Below, piece after piece: positions 27,863 to 37,703 of a stretch of 64,000 nucleotides of DNA; position 1 is the stretch's first letter; the number at the start of each line of letters is the position of its first letter. The notes beneath the pieces were generated by a model. That model was not told where the DNA came from, made no database searches, and saw only the letters and a list, made by a program, of their open reading frames with translations. The DNA comes from Planctomycetota bacterium (GTDB taxonomy: Bacteria; Planctomycetota; Phycisphaerae; Sedimentisphaerales; Anaerobacaceae): positions 1 through 64,000 of the forward strand of contig JACNGQ010000170.1 in NCBI GenBank assembly GCA_014384025.1, read 5' to 3'. The position numbers and the translations under genes are program-made.

Positions 27863-28618
27863 TTAGATGACATTCTGCCCCGCAACGGCTAAAACTAATG
27901 CAAATACTTTTGAAGCTCCAGCGTCTTTCAGTGTTTTTGCACACTCGTTCAGCGTTGCTCCGGTTGTTTTGATATCATCAACAAGGCAAATCTTGCGATC
28001 AGCAAAATTATTTCTACGACGCACAGCAAAGGCGCCGGCGACATTTTTGGCTCGTGCCGTGGGGCTTGCCATTGTAGGCTGTAATTTGGTTCTGCGGATA
28101 CGAACAAGGTTGGTGCTGATTTTGGCCGTAGGGTGCTTTAATTTCTTAGCTAAAAGATGTGATTGATTGTAGCCGCGGGCTAACCGTCTCGACCAGTGCA
28201 GTGGCACGGGAACGAAAAGGTCTATATCGTTATAAAAGCTACTTCCTTCCAAAGTGGAATTGCCCAAAAATCCAATTATCGAAAGCAGTTCCGTTCGGCC
28301 CTTTTTCAGGGCCAATATCATTTCTTGCAAAGCTTCTCTATAAACTCCGCTGCGAGATATACCGTCAAAATGAAATTTTTTACCCTGGCAATTGGGGCAG
28401 GCGCCTTCCACGAGAGCATATTTGCTGGCATCTCGTCCGCAGCGACCGCAGTAATCGCTGCCCGTACAGGCCAAAACCTGGGACCAGCACTTTTGGCACA
28501 AATCTTTATCGGTTTCGCAGATACTTTCGCCGCAATTAATACATACTGCAGGCCAAAGAAGCTGGTTTAAGCTCTGCAGTGTAAAACTAAAAGCTTGTTT
28601 TGGCTTTGTCATGTCCAC
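27863..28618 (-). CDS. ComF family protein (phosphoribosyltransferase)
   Basis: Zinc-ribbon cysteines; LARGYNQSHLLAKKL; PRTase loop KICLVDDIKTTGATLNECAKTL. Confidence 0.93.
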   Translation of the reverse strand: MDMTKPKQAFSFTLQSLNQLLWPAVCINCGESICETDKDLCQKCWSQVLACTGSDYCGRCGRDASKYALVEGACPNCQGKKFHFDGISRSGVYREALQEMILALKKGRTELLSIIGFLGNSTLEGSSFYNDIDLFVPVPLHWSRRLARGYNQSHLLAKKLKHPTAKISTNLVRIRRTKLQPTMASPTARAKNVAGAFAVRRRNNFADRKICLVDDIKTTGATLNECAKTLKDAGASKVFALVLAVAGQNVI

Positions 28619-28865
28619 GCTGCCAATTATATAGACAGAAACCTGGATTCACCACTGAGAAACCATGAAAGTAGGCCTTTTAATCACTAATATTAGGCTG
28701 ATTACAACGAGGTATAAGTAATAGTGAACGTGCGTTAAGTATTGCTTATGTAAAAACTGTTTAAAAAAGATAATAATATAAAGTTAAGTATTTTGTAAAC
28801 CCTTTATTAACAATGTCCTATATCACTTTTCTTTGTGTTGGCTGAAGCGTTTTTCGGCTTTGAGC

Positions 28866-28894
28866 TTGACTAATATACTTTTAACCGCTATAAT
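28866..28894 (+). promoter_or_regulatory. Strong candidate sigma-70 promoter for folC
   Basis: TTGACT-N17-TATAAT, 20 nt before the ATG. Confidence 0.7.
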
Positions 28895-28914
28895 TGTCAT
28901 AGTTGCGTTAGTGT

Positions 28915-30345
28915 ATGGCAAAAACAAAAAAAACAACCGGAAAGAAACGAAAGAACAAAACCTCTAAGGTTGCCAGTGTCAAGAGCAAAAAGGCTTTTAA
29001 GACCTATAAGCAGGCCCTTGACTACCTTTTTGAAAGGACTGACTACGAAAAGCAGGAGCGCCTGCGCTATAATGTCACAACGTTCAACCTCAACCGGATG
29101 CAAAAACTGCTCTCGCTATTGGGCAGTCCACACAAAAAAATACATACAGTCCATATAGGCGGTACAAAAGGAAAAGGCTCAACCGCTACTATGTTAGCCA
29201 GGATGCTCGAAGCAAATGGCTATAAAGTTGGATTATACACATCCCCCCACGTAGTACACCTTCATGAGCGGATTGCGATTAATTCAAGAATGATCAGCGA
29301 ATCGGAAATGTGCGGCCTGCTAAACCGAGCTTATGCCCCCGTTGAGAAGATGTCAAAGACCGACCAGCCGACTTTCTTCGAGATTATGACGGCTTTGGCG
29401 TTTATGTATTTTCGCGATGAAGAGGTTGATATTGCCATAATTGAAACCGGTCTGGGAGGAAGGCTGGACAGCACGAATGTTATTATACCCAAAGTCATCG
29501 GCATAACCAGCTTGAGTATTGACCATCAGAACCTGCTTGGTAATACTATTGACAGCATCGCAAAAGAGAAAGCTGGAATTTTCAAGCGTGGTGTACCGGC
29601 TGTTACCGTGCAGCAGGAACCCTCGGCGATGCGTGTACTAAGATCTCAGGCCATCGCCGTCCAGTCGCCTTTGAGCGTAACCGGCAGCGATATCGATTTT
29701 TCGCAGCGTTTTGAAACCTCGCGTGAGCACGGCCCGCACACAAGAATATGTCTGTCAACGCCGACAAGTAAATTTGAGCACCTCAGAGTGCCCCTGCACG
29801 GCAGACATCAAGCAATCAACTGCGGCCTGGCATTAGCTATGCTGGATAAACTCAAATCCGTCGGATACAAAATAGACAACGGCAAAGCCGCCGAGGGTCT
29901 TTACAAGGTCTCACTGACCGGGCGAATGGAGATGATTTGGGATGACCCGAGAATTATGATTGATGCCGCTCACAATGCCGCGAGTATTAAGGCCTTGATT
30001 CACGCAGTAGGCCAGAATATTCCTTATGATTCTATGGTCGTAATTTTCGGCTGCAACTCTGACAAGGACATAAGAGGAATGCTGCATCAATTACAATTCG
30101 GCGCTGACAAGGTCATTTTCACTCGCAGTAATTCTCCTAAAGCGGTCTCGCCGGAAGATTTAGCTGAAATGTATACCGAGATATGCGGAAAGATGTGCCA
30201 GACCGCCCCCAGCCTGGGTCAGGCGCTGCTGCTCGCAAAAAGTGCCGTTAGTAAAGAAGATCTGATTTGTATTACCGGTAGTTTTTATCTTATCGGTCAG
30301 GCCAAAATACGCTTCCAGCCCGATGAATCACTCCAAACTGTTTAA
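28915..30345 (+). CDS. folC: Bifunctional folylpolyglutamate/dihydrofolate synthase with Lys-rich N-terminal extension
   Basis: VHIGGTKGKGSTATMLARMLEANGYKVGLYTSPHVVHLHERI; IIETGLGGRLDSTN. Confidence 0.93.
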   Translation: MAKTKKTTGKKRKNKTSKVASVKSKKAFKTYKQALDYLFERTDYEKQERLRYNVTTFNLNRMQKLLSLLGSPHKKIHTVHIGGTKGKGSTATMLARMLEANGYKVGLYTSPHVVHLHERIAINSRMISESEMCGLLNRAYAPVEKMSKTDQPTFFEIMTALAFMYFRDEEVDIAIIETGLGGRLDSTNVIIPKVIGITSLSIDHQNLLGNTIDSIAKEKAGIFKRGVPAVTVQQEPSAMRVLRSQAIAVQSPLSVTGSDIDFSQRFETSREHGPHTRICLSTPTSKFEHLRVPLHGRHQAINCGLALAMLDKLKSVGYKIDNGKAAEGLYKVSLTGRMEMIWDDPRIMIDAAHNAASIKALIHAVGQNIPYDSMVVIFGCNSDKDIRGMLHQLQFGADKVIFTRSNSPKAVSPEDLAEMYTEICGKMCQTAPSLGQALLLAKSAVSKEDLICITGSFYLIGQAKIRFQPDESLQTV

Positions 30346-30526
30346 TTTACTGTAGGGACTGACGGGAAACGACTTTAGTAGCGTACTCATTGCTTCTTCG
30401 CTTTTCTCAAAACCGGGATTTCGATTGTCCAAAAGACCATCCAGGAAGGCTAAAAACCCCAAAAGGAACCCTCTGGAATTTATCAACATATTCTCAATCT
30501 CCTTTTTCCACATCTCGATTTTCAAT

Positions 30527-30555
30527 TTGCAAAATGAGAGAATCTGGGTTATAAA
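30527..30555 (+). promoter_or_regulatory. Candidate sigma-70 promoter for the rha locus
   Basis: TTGCAA-N17-TATAAA, about 43 nt before rhaB. Confidence 0.5.
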
Positions 30556-30597
30556 ATATTTTCTTCAGAATTAAACACTTGTTATAAGGAGTTGACG

Positions 30598-32073
30598 ATG
30601 GCGGAAATAAAAAAATATATCGCCGTTGACCTCGGCGCTGAGAGCGGCAGAGTAATGCTTGGTTCGGTTTCTACACGGAAACTTATTCTCGAGGAAATAC
30701 ATCGTTTCAGTAACGGGCCCGTTGAAGAGAATGGTTCGCTGCGCTGGGATTTTAACAAACTGTTGTCGGAGATTAAAACCGGCATAGCCAAAGCGGCAAA
30801 AGCTGCGGGCACTCAGGTCTGGGGTATAGGGGTCGATAGCTGGGGAGTAGATTTTGGCCTGCTCGACGTAGATGGCAAACTAATTGAAAATCCTTATCAC
30901 TATCGAGACAGCCAGACCAATGGGATGAGGGAAAAGGCGTTTGAGATGATAAGCAAACGCGACATTTATGAAAATACCGGCATTCAGTTTATGCAGCTAA
31001 ACAGCGTTTATCAACTTCTCGCAATGCGCCTCAATAATTCGATTGCACTGGCCACGGCTACGAAACTGCTTTTCATCGCTGATTTGGTCTCCTACTATTT
31101 ATGCGGCAAGATATTTGCCGAATACACCCTTGCAAGCACCTCACAATTTATGGATATGAGGACCGGCAAATGGTCAAAAGAGGTCCTTGAAAAACTATCT
31201 TTGCCGATTGGCATCATGCCCAGAATCGTCCCCCCCGGAACTGTTGTTGGCCAGTTGTCTTCCAGGATGGGAATCGAGCTTGGCTGCGGCTCTGTTCCGG
31301 TTCTTGCCATCGGCTCTCACGATACTGCTTCAGCCGTTGTTGCCGTGCCCGCTACGGGAGAGGCCAACTGGGCATATCTCTCGTCAGGAACCTGGTCTCT
31401 TATGGGCGTTGAAGTGCCCGGTGCAATTGTCAATGATAAGACCTTTCAATATGAGTTCACGAATGAGGGCGGAGTTGACAACACAATTCGGCTTCTCAAA
31501 AACATAATGGGGCTGTGGCTGATGCAGGAATGTAGAAGACAGTGGCAGCGTGAGGGAACGGACCTGTCCTATACGGAACTTGCGGCTTTGGCGGATAAAA
31601 CCGAACCGTTTACCAGGCACATTGACGTTGATGATGGCCGATTCCTTGCACCCGGAGATATGACGAAAAGAATAAATGATTACCTCACTGAGACGGGCCA
31701 GGACCCAATCGACGACAAGGGGCAAATGATAAGAACAATCCTGGAAAGCCTCGTAATTAAGTATCGCTCCGTGATGGAAGCTATAGAAGATGCTTCAGGC
31801 AATACGATTGAGACACTGCATATTGTCGGTGGAGGCATACAGAACGAATTGCTTTGTCAATTCACAGCCAACGCCCTTGGCAAGAAGGTAATCACCGGCC
31901 CGATAGAAGCAACCGCCAGCGGAAATGTCCTTATGCAGGCAAGGGCAACCGGACAAATAAAATCCCTCGAACAGGTCAGAGAAATCGCCCGCAACTCGTT
32001 TAACCTTAAAGAATATCAGCCGCAGGATGTCTCTCTCTGGGATAAACAATACGAAAAAGTGAACAAGGCATAA
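30598..32073 (+). CDS. rhaB: Rhamnulokinase (FGGY family)
   Basis: YIAVDLGAESGRVMLG...HRFSNGPV; VWGIGVDSWGVDFGLLD; IGSHDTASAVVAVPA; LHIVGGGIQNELLCQFTANAL. Confidence 0.93.
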   Translation: MAEIKKYIAVDLGAESGRVMLGSVSTRKLILEEIHRFSNGPVEENGSLRWDFNKLLSEIKTGIAKAAKAAGTQVWGIGVDSWGVDFGLLDVDGKLIENPYHYRDSQTNGMREKAFEMISKRDIYENTGIQFMQLNSVYQLLAMRLNNSIALATATKLLFIADLVSYYLCGKIFAEYTLASTSQFMDMRTGKWSKEVLEKLSLPIGIMPRIVPPGTVVGQLSSRMGIELGCGSVPVLAIGSHDTASAVVAVPATGEANWAYLSSGTWSLMGVEVPGAIVNDKTFQYEFTNEGGVDNTIRLLKNIMGLWLMQECRRQWQREGTDLSYTELAALADKTEPFTRHIDVDDGRFLAPGDMTKRINDYLTETGQDPIDDKGQMIRTILESLVIKYRSVMEAIEDASGNTIETLHIVGGGIQNELLCQFTANALGKKVITGPIEATASGNVLMQARATGQIKSLEQVREIARNSFNLKEYQPQDVSLWDKQYEKVNKA

Positions 32074-32075
32074 AA

Positions 32076-33425
32076 TTGCCAACAACAGAAAGGTCCATTT
32101 TGGTTGAAGAACTCGAACGTAAACTGGATAGTTTCAACCCTGACGAAAGAAAGCAGGCTTTGACGGCGCTTTGGGAAAAAGCAGAGGCCGGTGAAATCGA
32201 TTTGCCCGAGGCAGGCACGGATATTAATCTGCACTGCCATACTTTTTTTTCTTACAACACTTATAGCTATTCTCCCAGCAAATTTGCCTGGTTGGCTCGC
32301 AAGGCCGGATTAGCCGTTGCGGGAGTGGTGGATTTTGATGTGCTCGATGCTCTGGAGGAATTTCTTGCCGCCGCCCGGATGCTCGGCCTCAAGGCCTGTG
32401 CCGGTCTGGAAACAAGGGTCTATGTGCCGGAATTTGCTACAAGAGTAATAAACTCACCCGGTGAACCAGGCATCTCGTACCACATGGGTGTTGGATTTCC
32501 GAAAGCACAATTGCTGGGCGAAGAAAAACAGTTCCTGCTAAACCTTCGCCGGACTGCGCAAAAGAGAAACCGGGATTTGATGGGGAGAGTAAATCAGCAC
32601 CTAAAGCCTGTGGAGCTGGATTACGAAAAAGACGTTCTTGTCTTGACACCTGGGGGCAACGCTACGGAAAGGCATATGTGTTTTGCATACGCGCAGAAGG
32701 CACAGGAAATCTTCAGCGATGAAGATAAGCTTGCTAAATTCTGGTCTGAGAAACTGGGTGTTGAGATAGAGGTCTCGGCATTGCCCCATGGCAGAAAATT
32801 GCTGGATGCAATTCGAGCAAAAACTATGAAACGTGGCGGTGTCGGATATATACCGCCCGACAAAGGCTCCTTTCCGATGATGGCTGATACGAACCGATTT
32901 ATTCTGGCTTCCGGCGCAATAGCGGTACATACCTGGCTGGACGGAACGAGCCAGGGTGAAAGAGATATCGAAGAGCTTTTGGATGTGGCTATGAGCACCG
33001 GAGCGGCTGCCATAAACGTCATCCCCGACCGAGATTATACTCCCGGAGCCAAAAATGAAAAAACGGACAATCTCTACCATGTGATTGAAATTGCCGAAAA
33101 GCGGCATCTGCCCGTCGTTGTCGGGACCGAGATGAACAGCCCCGGGCAAAAATTTGTGGATGATTATAAAACCGAGGAGCTTTCGCCTTTAGTGCCGATA
33201 TTTCTTAAAAGCGCCCACATATTTTACGCCCACTCAGTGCTTCAGCAAAAATCCCGCCTTGGATACACAAGCGAATGGGCAAAGAAAAACTTTAACAACG
33301 TTGCGGAAAAAAATACATTCTTTGAAAAGGTTGGAAGCTCTCTGCAGCCTAAAAACGAAGATAAACTTTGCGGTTTAAGTGAAGATGTAACTACTAAGGA
33401 AATATTAGACATAAGTAACCTGTAA
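32076..33425 (+). CDS. PHP-domain protein of unknown role
   Basis: INLHCHTFFSYNTYSYSPSKFAWLARKAGLAVAGVVDFDVLDALEEF, PHP-like metal site; TTG start uncertain. Confidence 0.75.
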   Translation: MPTTERSILVEELERKLDSFNPDERKQALTALWEKAEAGEIDLPEAGTDINLHCHTFFSYNTYSYSPSKFAWLARKAGLAVAGVVDFDVLDALEEFLAAARMLGLKACAGLETRVYVPEFATRVINSPGEPGISYHMGVGFPKAQLLGEEKQFLLNLRRTAQKRNRDLMGRVNQHLKPVELDYEKDVLVLTPGGNATERHMCFAYAQKAQEIFSDEDKLAKFWSEKLGVEIEVSALPHGRKLLDAIRAKTMKRGGVGYIPPDKGSFPMMADTNRFILASGAIAVHTWLDGTSQGERDIEELLDVAMSTGAAAINVIPDRDYTPGAKNEKTDNLYHVIEIAEKRHLPVVVGTEMNSPGQKFVDDYKTEELSPLVPIFLKSAHIFYAHSVLQQKSRLGYTSEWAKKNFNNVAEKNTFFEKVGSSLQPKNEDKLCGLSEDVTTKEILDISNL

Positions 33426-33428
33426 ATC

Positions 33429-35129
33429 ATGACAAAAAAAAGAAAAACGAAAAAGAAAAAACGCACTATAACCCGCTTACCCAAAACACAATACGCCGTG
33501 CAGTTGGTGGGCCCGGACGAACTCGTCCTGAATAAATCAAAAGAGGTTTACGCGCCAGGCCCTCATCAGATTCTGTGTCGTGTCGAAGCGGTTGGACTTT
33601 GTTTTTCCGACCTTAAGTTGCTGAAACAGTTTTCCTCACATGTCCGCAAGAGCAGAGTCATTTCCGGCGTTGATCTTGATATCCTAATAGAGATACCAAG
33701 TTATGTCCCAGGCAAGGCGCCGACAGTTCCCGGCCATGAAACGGTAGTCAGAATTGAGGCAATTGGCCGCGGAGTGAAAAATTTTAAGCCCGGCCAGCGT
33801 TTCCTTGTACAGACCGATTACCGCTGGGTTCGCACAGCCACTTCCAATGGGGCGTTCGGGTATAATTTTGAAGGCGCTCTTGCAGAGTATGTGCTGATGG
33901 ACGAAAGAATCATAACCTCGCCGCAGGGCGAATCGATGCTTTTACCCGTCGGCGAGGAGCTTTCCGGCTCGGCTATTGCTCTGGTGGAGCCGTGGGCCTG
34001 TGTAGAAGATGCTTATGTTTCTTCTGAACGCACGAGTTTGAGAAAAAAAGGGCACATGCTCATCGTTGCTGATACCAAAGTCGCCGCCAATACTTTAAAA
34101 AAACTGTTCAGTAAGTATGGAAAACCTGCTCAGATAACCTGGCTCTCGGAGGCGCCAATACCGGCCGGGTTGAAAATTAAAATCAATAGAGCGAAAAGCA
34201 TATCGGTACTTACCGATGCAGGCTATGATGATATAATCTATTTCGGGTCTTACGCCAAGGTCGTCGAATTATTGATTGCAAAAGTAGCTTTGAATGGCAT
34301 TCTCAATATCGTTCTCTGTGGTAGTAAATTCGGCAGAAATGTTGTGGCTTTGATTGGGCGGGTTCACTATGGCGGCATTCGAATCATAGGCACAACAGGT
34401 TCGAACCCGGCGGAGTCGATGAAAGTGATTCCCAATACCGACGAAATTCGCCCAGGAAACAAAATTAATGTTGTCGGTGCAGGCGGCCCGATGGGTATGA
34501 TGCATGTGATAAGAAACATCTGCCAGGGTGTTGAGGGCGTTAGCCTTTTTGCATCTGATGTGGATGACAATCGACTTGCAACACTAACAAAAATTGTCGC
34601 ACCTTTGGCTGAGAAAAACGCTGTTACGTTCAAAACGTTCAATCCCACAAAGGACAAAATTGCCAAGAAATTTGACTACACTGCTTTGATGGCGCCAGTT
34701 CCGGCTTTAGTTGCCGACTCGGTGACTAATGCCGCCAGAGGCGGACTAATAAACATCTTCGCAGGTATTCCGGCCACCGTTAAATGTAAAATAGATCTCG
34801 ATGCTTACATCCAGAAAAAATTATATTTCATCGGTACCAGCGGCTCAACTTTGGAGGATATGAAGCGAATGTTGGAAAAAGCCGAATCAGGCCGGCTCGA
34901 TACCAATCTCAGTGTCGCCGCCATTTCCGGGCTTGCCGGTGCGACCGACGGTATTCGGGCCGTCGAGAACCGTTCGATAGCAGGCAAAATTGTCGTTTAT
35001 CCTGCCTGCAAAGATCTACCCCTTGTGCCGCTTGATAAGATGAATGAAAAAATGCCCCAGGTCGCCGAGTGTCTAAATAACGGCCTGTGGACGAAAGAGG
35101 CCGAGCAGAAACTGTTGGAACTTTATTAA
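33429..35129 (+). CDS. Zinc-binding alcohol dehydrogenase family protein
   Basis: PHQILCRVEAVGLCFSDLKLLKQF...PTVPGHETVVRIEAIGRGVKNFKPGQRFLV; Rossmann VVGAGGPMGMM. Confidence 0.85.
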   Translation: MTKKRKTKKKKRTITRLPKTQYAVQLVGPDELVLNKSKEVYAPGPHQILCRVEAVGLCFSDLKLLKQFSSHVRKSRVISGVDLDILIEIPSYVPGKAPTVPGHETVVRIEAIGRGVKNFKPGQRFLVQTDYRWVRTATSNGAFGYNFEGALAEYVLMDERIITSPQGESMLLPVGEELSGSAIALVEPWACVEDAYVSSERTSLRKKGHMLIVADTKVAANTLKKLFSKYGKPAQITWLSEAPIPAGLKIKINRAKSISVLTDAGYDDIIYFGSYAKVVELLIAKVALNGILNIVLCGSKFGRNVVALIGRVHYGGIRIIGTTGSNPAESMKVIPNTDEIRPGNKINVVGAGGPMGMMHVIRNICQGVEGVSLFASDVDDNRLATLTKIVAPLAEKNAVTFKTFNPTKDKIAKKFDYTALMAPVPALVADSVTNAARGGLINIFAGIPATVKCKIDLDAYIQKKLYFIGTSGSTLEDMKRMLEKAESGRLDTNLSVAAISGLAGATDGIRAVENRSIAGKIVVYPACKDLPLVPLDKMNEKMPQVAECLNNGLWTKEAEQKLLELY

Positions 35130-35172
35130 AATACTTATATAGGGGGATAACCTTTTCAGGAAAGGACAAATT

Positions 35173-36363
35173 ATGAAACAGCTAACGAAACGAATCAGAA
35201 GATTTGAACGGACGGTTGTAACTAAAAAGCGAAGTGTTTGTTTGATGTGTGGGTTTTTGCTGGTTGCTTTGTTGATGATTGGCTGTGAGCAGCAGAACTC
35301 AGGATTCAGCGGCCTCGAAATGGGTCTTGGTAATCTGGCGCGTTTGTCGTCTGCAAAAACTCGCTCGGTTAGCCCTGAGAACTTTACCGGCGAAAAAGGC
35401 AAAGGAGGAATGGCAATAGAGGGAACCGGTGCAAATGCCGCCCGTGAATTAGGCCAGACCTGGAAAGTCTCTCCTTCGGTAAGAATCAACCCTGGCCAGA
35501 CATTCCTGATGGCTGACATCGAAGGCTGCGGCGCCGTCCAGCATATATGGATGACTCCGACCGGAAACAACCGCTTTAACATTCTGCGGATTTACTGGGA
35601 CGGGGAAGAAAAACCTTCCGTCGAATGCCCGGCGGGAGATTTCTTTGCCTGCGGTATGGGTCAGTATACCGGGGTCAACTCTCTGGCTGTATGCGTCAAT
35701 CCCAAGAGCGGATTCAACTGTTACTGGTTGATGCCGTTTCGCAAACGCTGTAAAATCACCATGACTAATATCGACGCCAAACCGATGGTGCTGTATTATC
35801 AGATAGATTACACCCTCACCGATGTCCCAAAGGACGCGGCTTATTTTCACGCTCAGTTTCGCCGCGTAAATCCGCTTCCTGATAAACAGGACTATACTAT
35901 CCTTGACGGAGTACGTGGAAAGGGCCAATACGTCGGAACATATATGATCTGGGGTTCGAACAGTCCCGGCTGGTGGGGTGAAGGCGAAATTAAGTTCTTT
36001 ATGGATGGCGACACAAAATTTCCCACGATTTGCGGGACCGGCACGGAAGATTATTTCTGCGGCTCTTATGGTTTTGACAAATTCCAGGGTAGAGGCTATC
36101 AGGAATTCAGCAGCCCTTACACAGGGATGCCGCAGGTAATAGAGTCCGAAACACAGCCGCGTTTTGGTCTTTACCGCTGGCACATTCAGGATCCTGTCAG
36201 ATTCGAAGAGGACCTGAAAGTAACCATGCAGGCGCTGGGCTGGCAAAGCGAGGGAAGATACCTGCCTCTTAAAGACGACCTTTCTTCCGTTGCTTACTGG
36301 TATCAGGCCGAACCTCATGCACAGTTTCCGAAACTGCCTGCGAAAGAATCTCTGAAAAATTGA
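35173..36363 (+). CDS. DUF2961 / GH172-like lipoprotein
   Basis: Lipobox-like VALLMIGCEQQ; DIEGCGAVQHIWMT...LRIYWDGEEKPSVECPAGDFFACGMG; GTGTEDYFCGSYGF. Confidence 0.88.
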   Translation: MKQLTKRIRRFERTVVTKKRSVCLMCGFLLVALLMIGCEQQNSGFSGLEMGLGNLARLSSAKTRSVSPENFTGEKGKGGMAIEGTGANAARELGQTWKVSPSVRINPGQTFLMADIEGCGAVQHIWMTPTGNNRFNILRIYWDGEEKPSVECPAGDFFACGMGQYTGVNSLAVCVNPKSGFNCYWLMPFRKRCKITMTNIDAKPMVLYYQIDYTLTDVPKDAAYFHAQFRRVNPLPDKQDYTILDGVRGKGQYVGTYMIWGSNSPGWWGEGEIKFFMDGDTKFPTICGTGTEDYFCGSYGFDKFQGRGYQEFSSPYTGMPQVIESETQPRFGLYRWHIQDPVRFEEDLKVTMQALGWQSEGRYLPLKDDLSSVAYWYQAEPHAQFPKLPAKESLKN

Positions 36364-36402
36364 ATAATCACAGGTCTTAACTTTTGAAGAGGTCTGGACG
36401 AA

Positions 36403-37668
36403 ATGACTGGTATGAAAGATATTGAAAAAACATACGAACTGGCGAAGCAGCGGTATGCCGAGCTTGGTGTTGACACAGAAAAGGCAATGGAAAAGCTCAG
36501 CAGCATAGCGATATCACTGCATTGCTGGCAGGGCGATGATGTTGGAGGATTTGATAAAGCCCAGGAAACTCTCGGCGGCGGCATAATGGCAACCGGCGCC
36601 TACCCCGGCAAAGCGCGGACCGCTGATGAGCTGCGTACGGATTTGGAAAAGACTTTAAGCCTGATACCGGGCAAACATCGGCTGAACCTGCATGCGATGT
36701 ACGCCGAGACAAAAGGTAAAGTCGAGCGCAACGAGTTGTCCCCGGAGCATTTTACCACCTGGATTGACTGGGCCAAAGCAAACGGCCTGGGAATGGATTT
36801 TAACGGTTCCTTTTTTTCGCATCCCAAAGCCGAAAGCGGTTTCACTTTGTCCAGCGCCGACGAGCAGGTTCGCAGATTCTGGGTCGAGCATGGTATCGTG
36901 TGCCGAAAAATCGGCGCTGCAATGGGAAAGCAGTTGGGAACACCCTGTGTTACGAACTTATGGATTCCCGACGGATATAAAGATGTTCCCGTTGACCGCA
37001 AGGCACCTCGCCAGCGCCTCAAACAATCGCTCGATGAGATATTCGCCCAACCGATGGACCGAAGCTGCCTCTTGGATGCGGTCGAGTGCAAACTTTTCGG
37101 TATCGGCTCGGAAAGTTATGTCGTCGGCTCGCATGAATTCTATTTGGGTTATGCCATCGAAAATAAAACACTGCTCTGCCTCGACACCGGTCATTTTCAT
37201 CCGACCGAAGTTGTCTCCGACAAGATATCGTCCGTCCTGACATTTCTCGACGAAATTCTGCTCCACGTTAGCAGGGGCATACGCTGGGACAGTGACCATG
37301 TCGTTATTCTCTCGGATGAGCTTTGTGCAATTGCCCAGCAGATTGTCCGCGGCGATTATCTTCAAAGGGTGCACATAGGCCTTGACTTTTTCGACGCCAG
37401 CATTAACCGCATAGCCGCCTGGGTCATTGGCACGCGTTCTATGATAAAAGCGCTGCTGATTGCCCTTCTCGAGCCGGTGCAGATGCTCCGTGAGATAGAG
37501 CTTGCAGATAATTACACCGAGCGTCTGGCGATGCTCGAAGAGCTAAAGACAATGCCATTCGGCGCGGTATGGGATTACTACTGCACGAAAATGGAAGTTC
37601 CACCGGCTCAGACATGGCTGGATGAAGTCAAAGTTTATGAAAAAGATGTTCTCGCTAAGCGCCGTTAG
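36403..37668 (+). CDS. rhaA: L-rhamnose isomerase
   Basis: [75 protein letters not shown]. Confidence 0.96.
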   Translation: MTGMKDIEKTYELAKQRYAELGVDTEKAMEKLSSIAISLHCWQGDDVGGFDKAQETLGGGIMATGAYPGKARTADELRTDLEKTLSLIPGKHRLNLHAMYAETKGKVERNELSPEHFTTWIDWAKANGLGMDFNGSFFSHPKAESGFTLSSADEQVRRFWVEHGIVCRKIGAAMGKQLGTPCVTNLWIPDGYKDVPVDRKAPRQRLKQSLDEIFAQPMDRSCLLDAVECKLFGIGSESYVVGSHEFYLGYAIENKTLLCLDTGHFHPTEVVSDKISSVLTFLDEILLHVSRGIRWDSDHVVILSDELCAIAQQIVRGDYLQRVHIGLDFFDASINRIAAWVIGTRSMIKALLIALLEPVQMLREIELADNYTERLAMLEELKTMPFGAVWDYYCTKMEVPPAQTWLDEVKVYEKDVLAKRR

Positions 37669-37703
37669 AGCGCGTACGGTTAGTATATATTAAGGAAGAT
37701 GAT

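Noticed and set aside
34398-34410. ggttcgaacccgg resembling a tRNA T-loop
   Set aside because: Lies within a solid dehydrogenase CDS; no acceptor stem, D-arm or anticodon arm nearby.
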